Assembly: GCF_001640805.2 (NCBI RefSeq)
Contig: NC_066848.1
Coordinates: 9,400,396 to 9,464,395 of the forward strand
DNA from: Lates calcarifer
Lineage: Eukaryota; Chordata; Actinopteri; Centropomidae
DNA: 64,000 nt
Direction of reading: 5' to 3'
The notes beneath the pieces are model-generated. The model searched no databases. It saw only the letters and a program-made list of their open reading frames with translations, and was not told where the DNA came from. The position numbers and the translations under genes are program-made. Positions 47,801-59,000 of this stretch are shown piece after piece (the stretch's first letter is position 1; each line of letters opens with the position of its first letter).

Positions 47801-48237
47801 TTTGTACCACTGTCTCTGCTATAATGGGCATATCCTTGAGGTTTTGCCCACTGCTTTACATTTAAATAGATGAGTGCTTTGACAATGCTTCAGATCTAGA
47901 TAATAGCAAAACTTGAGTCTAGCATGTGGGTCTTAGTGTTTTTAGTCCAAGTGTGGGGCAGCTGAACTAAAACCCTGCCAATGTGTGAATTTCTCACTGA
48001 AATGTGTTCTTTTCCTAAAATATTTTATTCAAGTCATAACAAGTGTTTTTGTTTTTTATATTTTCTATTACAGTGTTGGGGTTCAAATTGTTTATTCTCA
48101 TCTAAAGTACTATTGTCAACATTTGTTGTCTCAATTTACACTCTTTAACTTTAGATTAATCACATTGTCGCGTGTTGTTTAAAATGTTTTAATTAAATTG
48201 ACTCTTGTACTAATTTTTTGTTATCTCCCCACAGTGA
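44823..48237 (+). CDS. rps24: 40S ribosomal protein eS24 (RPS24)
   Basis: Exons: 44823-44825 (the ATG alone), 45519-45584, 45687-45896, 46608-46721 and the TGA at 48235-48237 that opens the last exon. All borders are GT-AG. The product is 131 aa, [20 protein letters not shown] onward. It includes [20 protein letters not shown] and the basic C-terminus ending VGAAGKK, about the length of human RPS24. It is a small-subunit ribosomal protein needed for 18S rRNA maturation. The donor GTGAGT directly follows the start codon, as in other vertebrate RPS24 genes. Between the last two exons lie a candidate 3-nt microexon (46925-46927) and a candidate 21-nt exon (47619-47639), which would change only the last residue and the 3' UTR. 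Neighbouring transcription is on the same strand as eif4ebp2. Confidence 0.97.
46925..46927 (+). other. rps24: Candidate rps24 3-nt microexon (AAG)
   Basis: AAG sits between an acceptor (pyrimidine-rich upstream, CTGTAG) and a good donor GTAAAT. Inclusion would add one Lys before the stop. A 3-nt alternative exon is known in mammalian RPS24, which supports this reading. Confidence 0.6.
47619..47639 (+). other. rps24: Candidate alternative short exon of rps24
   Basis: A strong acceptor (TTTCTTTTGCAG) precedes 21 nt, then GTATAG. In the rps24 frame it reads AAA TGA, adding one Lys then stopping, so the protein would barely change while the 3' UTR would. Confidence 0.4.
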
Positions 48238-48293
48238 GCCCGGACAGCCAGGGAGGGTCCCCGTGCTCAACATGTTCTTGTATATTGTCATCG

Positions 48294-48299
48294 AATAAA
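48294..48299 (+). terminator. Poly(A) signal of rps24
   Basis: AATAAA about 57 nt after the stop codon, giving the very short 3' UTR typical of ribosomal protein genes. Confidence 0.8.
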
Positions 48300-48391
48300 G
48301 TTTGGAAAAAATTCAAATTCGGTTCTTCGTTGTATTCATTTGAACAACGATTTTCTGATTCCTTGATTGAGCTTAGCTTATCTTTTTTAGA

Positions 48392-48417
48392 CTCCTGACT
48401 GTAAAACAAGTCAGGAG
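48392..48417. repeat. Hairpin followed by T-run, downstream of rps24
   Basis: CTCCTGACT (48392-48400) and AGTCAGGAG (48409-48417) form a perfect 9-bp stem with an 8-nt loop, followed by GGGTTTTT. Confidence 0.85.
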
Positions 48418-48429
48418 GGTTTTTGGGAG

Positions 48430-51400
48430 TCTCAATACCTGTTTGTATTTCTGCCAGACTGTTTGCAGCCAGGATTCACTCACTACTTGAGGTGACTTGA
48501 GTTGTGAGCTACTGAGCGAAAGCAATCATAAACTCAAATTGCACTAACCTGAATTTTGTTGATAGTGACATCCAGTGGCGATGCAATGACATTACTTTTA
48601 AGTGGCCAAATAACTGATGCTGCTCACAGCCTCTTGTGCTTCACTTGTGCTGTTTTAATTCGGTTTGGTAATGTCAAAATGAATTACTGGCACAATAGTT
48701 TTTGTAATTTTTACTCTTACTACAGTTGTACACATCTGCAGAACATGTTGACAACTTTTAGGCACATTTTTTCATTTGTACTGGATCATTTTGATTTTCT
48801 TTATTTACTTAATAAATAGTAAATAGCTGTTACTCCCTCAGTTGAATTACTGCTAAAATTGATAGTTTTAAGTTTGTATAATATTTATTTGTAGTAACAC
48901 AAGTGGCCACACGGGGGCTCCCTTCGTTGGAGAAAATATGTAACTGGTTGGGCACACTGAAGCTATTACTTCGAAATATTTACCTGTTGGATAAAGTATT
49001 CACCACTAATTCATCCTAGAAGCAAAGCCCCTGGTGACTAAATTGCACTAATATGCAGATAAACCTGACTGTGTGTGGACTTTTGCCTTTTTCCTGTTTA
49101 TAAACACCATTTAGAACAGAATAGATATCCCTCTTTGCAGCGTGACCTTTTCCGATAATTTGCATAGAAATACCCTGAGAGGGTGTGTAAATGAAGTGAT
49201 TAAAATGCCAGAGAATGGTCTGTCCTCAGGGTAACCCCACTTCCCTCCACCCCCACCCCTCGCCTGCCTCCCAATGTCTCCCGGTCTTTTATGGATATCA
49301 ACATTTCCTCATGTTGTGGATTCACAAGCTGTAACCGGGTCTGCCTTTGTGGAATTTTTTGCTTTTGGATTCAGAGCAGGTGAAAGGCGTCTTTCCTGCA
49401 CACATCTAAAGAGGAGAACAAAGACATTAATCAAAGATGAAATGTTAGAAATTATAGCCTTCAACCTCCATGACCTTCACTTCCTCCCAGGTAACACCCT
49501 CTCCAGGATCATTATCCAAAGTTCTGTGTTAAAGACATTATATAAAATTGTCTCCAACACTGCAATTTGACATATTTTTATGCCTCTACAAATTCTTAAA
49601 TATAGGCCAGACTTTTCTACACCAGGGTCCTCAGTTCCTACACCACCAGGAAAAAAAGGGAAAAACAGTAGCTTGGAGACACTTCCATTGACACATTTTG
49701 AGTCGTGGGCTCTTCTTTCCCAGTAGAAAGGCCTATATATACCCAGCATCCCCTGTGGGCTTAGCTTCAATCGATGCCACCCGGCTAAGATTAAACACTG
49801 ACAGTTTATCAAGATAATTTGAAGTCCAACACAACAGAAATGGGAGTTACTATATCAAGGCTCCATTGGTTAAGTAGATGGTGGACTGGTGTAAAGGTGA
49901 ATATTTTAAAGGAAAATCCTTTCTCCTGCAGAGCATGGGGACGTTTAAAATGCCCACCCCCAAATAAGTATACTTTATTTTTTCCTCAAAAGAATCCTAA
50001 ACCCGCTATGACCCAGATAAAAGCAGGCATGTTCATTTATCTCAGCTAAAGTGTGCGTTACATTGCCACTGTAGAGCATGAGAGTGGGTGGGTGACTGTT
50101 GCATAGGTGTGGAGAAGAAAAAGGTGCAAGGGACAGACAAGGGGAAAAGGCAGTGGGGGTCTCTCACGGCTCCGCGGTGCTCTACTGGTGTGTGGTTGTG
50201 GGAGGTTTGACATAAGTGGAGCTTTCAACCCAGGGACTGGTAACAGATGGTGTTGGGAAATTAAGCTCCTCTCTCCACAGCCCCTGTCGGCCCGTCCCAG
50301 GAGTCTCTCCCTCTCTGTCTTTGTCTCTCCTCCTCTTTCTTCCTGCAGCTCCTGTTTTCAGTGTCTCTCGCCCATTTTTTTTCCTTGCTGCTGTTTCTTA
50401 TCTTCTGGCCCCACTCCTTTGTTTCAGTTGCTGGACTCGCTCCTCCTGTGTTGTTGTTGCAACAGGAAAGCAGGATGACATCAGCAGGGTAGTTAGCAGG
50501 GTAATGCAATAAACAGGATATTATTGAGACAGTAACGGGAAGATATAAACTAAGAGGAGGGCAAAAAAGATGGGTTGGTGATGTGACGGGCGATTAGCAG
50601 AGGGGTTTAGAGGAGATGGGCGAGAGGTGAGCAGACAGTGTTATGTATGACGTTGAGCTGCAAAGCAAATGTGATGCACACTGTACGGTAGCAGGAGACT
50701 GTGCTAAGGGCCTCCAGGGACCCCCATCCACACCAAATAAAGCCAGATAAAGGGCTACATTCACCTCTGCTTGCCTTTAAGGCAGGACAGTTTTGTAATG
50801 AGAATATGCCTCTATCTGCCTGTACGACAAAGGTGTTTTTTGCCATCAGGTTTATGATAGATGGTTAGGAGTGTTTATGCCCTCACAACAGGTGCAATTT
50901 TAATGGCCTGCCTCTCTCCATGCAGAGAGATGAGTTGTGGTATTATAAAGAGAAAATGGACAGAAATCCTGATGACTCACTGTGTGTTTTTGCCAGCGCA
51001 TTCATCTAGATATCAATAGCTGCAGTAGATGTCAAAGACAATGGTCTAGCTGTTTTCCCTGTCATAATAATGTGTGTACCAGTCCATTAATTTGTTTCAT
51101 TGTGGTTATAAATTAAATATTATGCTGTAATTTAGTTTATATTTCTCTTATATTTGATGTTCTACTAAATTTGTGTTTATAATTACCACATTGGCCTGTG
51201 TTTGTTTTGCAGTCATCAGCTACAAACTGTATGTTTTTAGTGGCACTGTGAACATTTTTCCAAAGGGGGCAACTTGGTGCTATAAAGTATGGTCGTGCAT
51301 TCGAGGATGCTATGCATCTTAATGAGGTATGTCTCTCTTGTTGGCCTCAGCAGGGGAATCATCACAGCTCATTTTGCAGTCCTGCAGTGTCCTATCAGCT

Positions 51401-52470
51401 TTGGCAGCCTGCACTAAGTTCACTCCATCTGCCAGTTGCTAGGTGCTGATATATAAAATGATCTGTGCCTTGGTAGCCCCTGAGCACCAGGGAAGTGATT
51501 TGCTTTTGAGGACAAACTGTGTTTCGTGAATCCTAATTATCCTCTTTGCATCACCACCCTGACATGGTTTTGTCATTTATCCCTCTCTGGAAGCAGCAGA
51601 GGGGAAAAAACCTGCAGAGACTGCAGCAAACTACATCTGCCCAAACCAGACAGAGCTACACTGGATACATTGTGTAGTCGCTGAAATGCAACAATGGTAT
51701 TTTCCATCAATTCATTTTCACAGGTTCAGGGAGAGGTGAAAAAATGATACCTGCAGTCTAATTCTGGCACTATAACCAGTGTGCACATGTGAAAAATCAC
51801 TTCTCGGTTTCAATCATGTGAGGCGTATTGAAACCACTCTGTGGCCGTTTTTTCAGACTGTGAACATGTTGTCTGAGGCTCAGAGGATATCAGACTGGTG
51901 TAAAAGCGTGTCAGCCCACCTGCCTCCCCACCAAGCCACCTACGTCCTGAGGAATTCTGTTCATTTTTGTTGGCATGGAAGGATAGACTGTAGAAGAAAA
52001 GGGAGCGGGGGGAATAAGTGGAGGGACTGAAGTGAAAGAGAGAGAGAAAAAAAGGGTTTGGCTGAAGGGGAGGTAAAGGAGAGAGAGAATTGGGAGGGTG
52101 CGGTAATGAAAAAGGGCAGCAGATGTGAGTGACAGTATGATGGAATGCTCTGTGTGATGGCCATGCTGTACTCTCCAGACTGAGAAGTGTGTGTGTGTGT
52201 GTGTGTGTGCAGTCAAAAATGTGTGCATCTGCATGTATGTGTCCTTGGGTTTTAGAGAATCTCTGCCTTATATACTGTAGTCTTATCAAGTTTGTGCAAA
52301 AATATAGTTCTGTGCCCTGCACATCAATTCATTACAGTCCATCAATTAGCTAATTAAATTGAATTATACCAAAGTGCAATAAAATGCAACATTACTGCCC
52401 TCAAGTTGTAGCATCATATGTGTTTCGGCTGTGGTAAGCTTTTGTTGGTGTGCCTTATTCGTGACATATT
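48430..52470. other. Gene-free stretch after rps24
   Basis: No exon could be supported on either strand. A pyrimidine-rich tract lies at about 50270-50400, a purine-rich tract at about 52010-52095 and a TG run at 52187-52209. Open frames here are low complexity or short. Confidence 0.55.
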
Positions 52471-52477
52471 AATATGG

Positions 52478-52600
52478 TAACACTTTATATTAGGCTATAC
52501 TTAGCCACCATATTACACCATTAACTGCTTGCTTATTAGCATGCATATTGGCTCTTAATTAGTAACTATGTACTACCTTATCAGGTAGTCGTAACACAAG
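52478..52600 (+). repeat. Repeat-like segment
   Basis: GGTAACACTTTATATTAGGC followed by TGCTTATTAGCATGC and a TAGTAACTATG block matches the start of an interspersed repeat I recall from fish genomes. Confidence 0.45.
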
Positions 52601-52809
52601 AAAACCTTTCTTACATAACTAAACACAAAACTAATGATCAAGACCTCACTTTAGAATAGGGAACATATTTTGAGTTACAGAGACTTAATTTAGACTTATT
52701 TGGACACTGTTAATACTTGTAGTTTTGTGTTTTGTTGTGTAAGAATAAACCATATTTATCATGAGACTACAGCCAGCACCATAAGTCTATTAGTTTACCT
52801 GAGTAAAAA

Positions 52810-53010
52810 GCTATGTGTGAAACTGACAAGTTTCGCTTTTATAGGAGCTAACATGGCAGACTTTTTCTTGGTTTCCAGTCTTTATGCTAAGCTAAGCTAG
52901 TAGACTCATAGTTCTGGCTGTAGCTTCATACTTATCAGACTGATATTTGAAGATCTTCTCGTCTAACTCTTGGCAAGCAAGCAAATAATTGTATTTTCCA
53001 AAATATAGAA
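52810..53010 (-). repeat. Degenerate teleost interspersed repeat, copy 2 (inverted)
   Basis: Reverse complement reads TTTGCTTGCTTGCCAAGAG, TATGAAGCTACAGCCAGAAC and AGCTTAGCTTAGCATAAAG then GACTGGAAAC. The core matches the copy at 13660-14110. Confidence 0.65.
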
Positions 53011-53019
53011 CTACATTTA

Positions 53020-56000
53020 AATATCTTGGTTTCTTCAAATGTCAATTATTGTTACTTGTAAGGACTTTAGACTGACGTTTATGTGAATCCTGTGGGGATG
53101 CAAAAAGAAACAAAATATGAAAAGCAAAGAGAAATTACATCCCACAAAACCAAATGGCGTCTAACTTATCCTTATTCTAGAGACATTAACTGCATGTGGA
53201 CAAATTTATAGATTCAATTTATGAACAAAATGCTCCCTCGAGCACAAGCCTAGTCCAGTTTTCTTCAATCAATGAAACAAATTTGTGTTTGGGACTTAAC
53301 GCTGCATCATGCAGCTTCCAAAGTACCAATATGACTGTGGTACATGGTTTTCCAATAGCAGTCTAAAAACAAATTGTCTCAGTCTCTTGTGGGCGCTCGG
53401 TAGTTTTATATAGTCTCTCTGTATCATCCGAGAACACGGAAAAACTGCAATGGACTTTATTCCTTGTGAGGACGGGACAAGGTTGTGTTTGGACTTCACA
53501 CAGCACTTGGCTGTCTGTATGGCTGAGTTATTCTGCCATTTTTCAGCCCGTGCACATTCCTCCACTCATTGGTATTCCTGTTCATATTACCCTCCTCAAT
53601 CAGCAGCGGAGAAGCTCTGATTAATGGCAACAGTGAGAGCAATCTCCCTGTGATTCATTAAACAGGACTGGCATGAATAAAAAGGGAGATTTGCTCATAT
53701 TGCCTCTCAGATCCCATAATATGTTCTGTCGCTGGAGAAATGTATAATTCATGGTGTTGTTAGTGACTCTCAACGTATCCCCACATGCACTACATAGAGC
53801 TCTATGAAATGAATGAAAAAGTCCAGTTAGTCATCATCATTATATGAGGTCACAGTTGGAATAATTGATGTTCCCTGTTTAAGTTTGGGACTCTCAATTT
53901 ACCCACTAGTCTTTTAGCCCTTGCCCAAGTAATTAAAATGTAATAGATCTTATTATTGCTGTTTGAGCGATCATCTCATTACTGGTACATTTTGTGTTAA
54001 TTCATAGTTTTGCCTTGTCTAGATAGGTCTAGATTCTGTTTTTTTTTTTGTTTTTTATTTTTTTGTTTGTTTTTTAGAAACAGAAAAAAGCATAAGCTCA
54101 CTCAGCACAGGACACTATTAAACTAAATATTTACTTATTTTCATGCTGCCAGCCCAGAGAAAATCACATCAATATACTTTTCCTGCAGCTTGAAATGAAA
54201 TGAGATGACTTATTTGGGATAATATTCAACTATAAGGCTATTATATACTGTATTTCCGTATCTGCTGACTCAAAATAATGGGATATTTGTGCACTATTTT
54301 GTGTTAGTTTTGTAGTTTTGCTTTCTTGGCTTGGTGATCCCCTTTATTTAACAGAATACGTAAGATTGTCAATATGAAATAAATGTAAGATGTAAAACAA
54401 AGATTCCAATGAGAAGCAGTGCTAAACACCATGAGGCAAAAACACCATAATCTTTCAAACGTGCATTTAAAGGTTATAGGTTAAAAATGCTTGAAAATAT
54501 TGCTTGCCTTGCAAGCTGATTTGGAAGCGACATCCCCAGAGCCTGAACTGTTCACACTAGACAAAACCCATCTCTGGAAAATCACCTCAGTGCTCCCATC
54601 CACCATATTATCACGGATTGATTTCTATCAAACATTACCCCTGCAAATGTGCATGAGCATGGGCCATCAGGCGAGTGTCATTACTGCTGCTCATTTGCGA
54701 GGTAAGAGACGATCGGATGTGACAGGGGCGGAATTGGCTTTGTGTTGGCTCTCCGTCACTCTCATCCTAAACTGCTGCTGGGTGGGGGAGCATGATTAAA
54801 AGGATATATAATTCCACCCTGCACATTAAAGACCCCATGCCCCACTTTCCCTCCCACCTATGCTGTATAACACACAAAGGCCGCAGCCCTGGCTGCTCTT
54901 CTGTAGTGCATGGCGCTGTGATGGAAGCCTCCTCTATTTCTGCTGCCTTTCTTCTTCAAGGTGATTGCTGATCTGAGAGATAAAATGGATGAAAGCATCC
55001 AGGTGGAAAGCCAATCATATAGAGATCCCCTGTATTGCTTTTTCATTATAGTACACCTACATGAAATGGATGTAGCAGCCAGTGTAACTGAGTTGAGGCC
55101 ATGTTTCTTTACACTGGCTCTATAGTGGTATCTTTTGCACTGAGCAGCCTGCTGTCTTATTGAGCAGTGTTAAAAATCAATAGGCTCTGACCTTACCTCT
55201 GTCGGAGGCTGTGTTGGAGACCCCATCAGAACACAGTATGTCCTCCACTGTTTCAGTGGAAGCACTAGTCGACTACTAAAGCCACTAGTCAACACTGTGG
55301 GCAGCAGTTGAGTGCTTGTGGACAATATGATTTCAGCCAGTATCACAGCAGTTGATTTTTAAACACTGGTGTTAACATATTTACACATATTATTACCATA
55401 TTACTTTCTTCAGCTTTATTGTAATATTTTCACAGTTTACACATGGCAACTAGATAATATTAGTATAAATGAAACCCCTCCAGTGTCCATGAACCTCAGC
55501 ATTCAGTAAGTATTTTAGCTCAAAACTCAAAAATTTATTTCATGCACATTTGAATAGGTTGCCGACACAATAATTCCACATGCTCCTGTATTCACTGTAA
55601 AACCAGGTGAAATTGGGTCAGCTTCTAATCTCGTAAGGAAAGTTACACCTCCAAAAGAGTGATTTCTCCCTGTGTCAGTATTTCAGGTTCTGTAGATGGA
55701 TTAGGCTACGTGTTGAAAAGCCCATTAATAATTAAGAGGAACCCAGAATATAAGCTGCTCCCTGTTGTGCAGTCAACTGCACTGGCACGAAAAAAGAGCT
55801 GGGATAGAGTAGAAGGGGATGAATGGTGAGAAGTGCTAATGAAATATGGATACCGGGAAGAAAGCAGTCCAGGAGATGTTGACAGGGAGATGCTCGTTCA
55901 TTGGTTTAATGATGCGACATAGGACTCAAAACTTGATGTCAAGAATCACCTTGCGTTTTTCCTCAGAAACAGCGTGCATTGTTAAATCAGAGACTGTGAA

Positions 56001-59000
56001 TTTTATGAGTAAAATCATCCTGGTTTGGCAGTCTGAAAGCTTTTTAGCCATATCAACTGAAGGTCAGGTTTAGTACAATTACTATAGGCAATACAGTACG
56101 TGATATACCACTACCACACACTTATATGCTCTTGCTCTGTGGTGTCATGTTCATATAAGACAGCAGTAATTGCCTCCATAGACCATCATCTGTCTTATAT
56201 ATCAATACAGAGCTCATTAGCATTCATTACAGGAGGAGCGATTACTTTAAGTACTTCCCTCTGTGTGTTTGCTGGAGAAGTAGAACACCTAGGTAATCCC
56301 TAATGGCTGCTGTAACGTATGCATGATTTCATGCCTGCTGGCGCAGCTATTCCAAGAGCAACAGCTATGATTAGCGTCCCAGCGGTGATGTTTATTCCCA
56401 GCGAGGTTCAACCCACAATCTGAGACATCTGATGCAAAGACTTAACATAAAACCTGATCAAATAAAATGAAAAGAAATTGTGTTGTGAGCGTGGTACAGC
56501 CGTGGTGGAGTTGATGTTTACTGCCAGGGCAACATTATTCACTGAATGGTGTTATTGCCTTGGGTTTCTTGGGATATATCTGCTTTCTTCAGCATGCTGG
56601 TGCACTGAAGAGAAGAACAAGCATGATTTTGAATGTGAACCCGTGCCATCATGAATATTTACTTAATACTTGAGAAGACTAAAGGCACCAGGATACTCTC
56701 TGACTTTGGTTATATTAACTTGAGATGAGTGCATTATGAGCTACTTGAGTTGCTCTATGCCAAATTTTATACGCTCCGTTGAGCAAATGACGGCAAGATT
56801 TTCTCTGGCCTGTGTTGGAGCCCAGACTGCAATATTGAGATTTAACATCACTTGCTGACATAGGTTGGAGAAAAAAAGCTGTTTTGTATTCCCTCTAGCC
56901 CGGCTGAAGACCAGCATCATACAAACTAGTGGGGAGAGTAGCACGCTATCAATGGGCTGACTGGCCGACTGGCTCTGGCGTTCAGCTTCAAAGAACCGCC
57001 TACAGGCATTGTTTCTAATATTGTCTCAGAGTCTGTGTTTTTCACAAAACTACTGATGCATGAGTGGCCTGGAAAAACAGAAGGGAAACATCAAAAGTGC
57101 TTTTGAAGTGCGGGGGTTTTTGTCAAACCACAACTAAACGTTTCCATCTGAATCCTGATTGGTATACGGCCATCATTTGAAGGAGATAAACATGCTTTTT
57201 GGAAATATGCTCCTTTCCAGATATTATTTGGATCGATTGATTGGGCAGATTGAATGCAGAGAAAGTGCCGCTCATCCTCAGAAACGGGGCGATTATACAC
57301 TTTGTCTACACACGCTGACAGAGCTATGTAATGTGTAAGAGGGGGCAGAGCACCCCCTCTATCGCTGGGATGAACAGCTGTGTTTGCCTATGCACGGTTC
57401 ATGTCTGGCATGTTAATCCGCAACCAAAACAACAGTAAAAAGTGGAGGATATGTCTAATTGTATCATCATTCAGCCTGAGCACACAGCTTGAGCAGTGTA
57501 GAGACCCACGCCACCTCCCCCCACTTCCCACCCATCCACCTCCCTTTCTTTCTCACATACTACCCGCATGCACATACGTTGGATTATGTAACACAGGGGC
57601 TGGGTGTTGCAATGAGAGTGGTCCTCAGTAGGGGATGTGTAAACAGCTGCAATGTCAGTGCTGGGCACACTTTATCATTACAGCATAACACAAGACCCCA
57701 GGCATTTTGTGCAGCAGAGACAGTGTGAGTGTAAACAGGACTTGCAGGGGAAAATTGCAGTGAACCTTAGTTACTAAGACCTTTTCTGGTGGGATTCTTG
57801 TCACTACATGCCCTTTTCTGTTTCCCCACATTATCACTGAGTTTACTTGATGTATCCATAGATGTATAATCCATGGCTTTGTGATTGCTGCTAATCACTG
57901 TTATTGTGTTTTGTTTTGTTTTGTTTTTTTCGGCCTAACACTCACTGAGAGAGGCTAAAGTAAGTGTCAGTGCTGTACTCCGGGAAATGACTGGTCTGTC
58001 ACGCTCCGGTTGACTTCCATCTTTCATCCCCTCAATCCCCGCCATGTTGTTTTCTTACTGTCACTTTAGATTGGGCTCACAGTACAGTGAGCCTCTGCTC
58101 ATATCTAATTGGAGAGACGAGAAAGACCCATCTCAAGCCCCTGTGGTGTCTCTGAATACGGCTACTTGAGCACTTAGAAACTCATTAAACTCGCCAACAC
58201 GGTCCTTTAACTCCACCTGACATTTCAAGTATCATAGAGTATCATTAACATAGCTAAACTGACCTGACGAGAGTCATCTGTGTCTGTTGTTTTAAAAATA
58301 GTAATTAAAATGAAATCATAGCTGCCACAACCAAATTGTGAGCTATAAACTACAAAACATAACTGCACTGTTTGTAATCACAGTCAGTGATAATAACAGA
58401 ACCAGTCGGTATAATTCTGAACAATTTTGAGCATGTTTTCTTACTGCAGCTATGTGGCCAAACGAATGTGGACGCCCATATCTGCATTGTGTAACCTTGA
58501 ACTATATTTTATGACTTGGGCTGAGTGTCTTAGTTCCACTTGAGGTGTATCTTAATGGTACAGTATGCAATAATATTTCAGACAACAGTGTGTGACCAAA
58601 TTTGTGGCAGCAGTTTGGGAGAGGCCTGTTCCTCTTTCATGTCAGAGTGCTCAAGTGCACAAAACCAGGTCCTTAAAGAAGAGGTTTTCAGAGTCTTAGT
58701 GTATCTACAAAAACAAAATGTGACAAAGTGCAGTGGAAAGAGACTTAGAGAATAAATCGTGACATACATGAAGCATTGGATCTAAATGTAACTCAAGCTT
58801 ACACTTCACTTAAGAGACAAAAAATAGTGGCAGACATGAGGAGACCACAACTTCCTCAAATTAATACAAGAAACAAACATATGTGCCATATTTACATATG
58901 TTTTCCATGGTTTGAGCTTTAACTGGTGCTCTTTTAATTACATCATCTTGCTGTCCACATATTATTGACCATGAAGTGTCTCAGGAGTCTTTATGAATGG

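Noticed and set aside
51810..52322. 170-codon open frame on the - strand
   Set aside because: Low-complexity Ser/Pro/Phe-rich translation of a purine-rich tract and a TG run.
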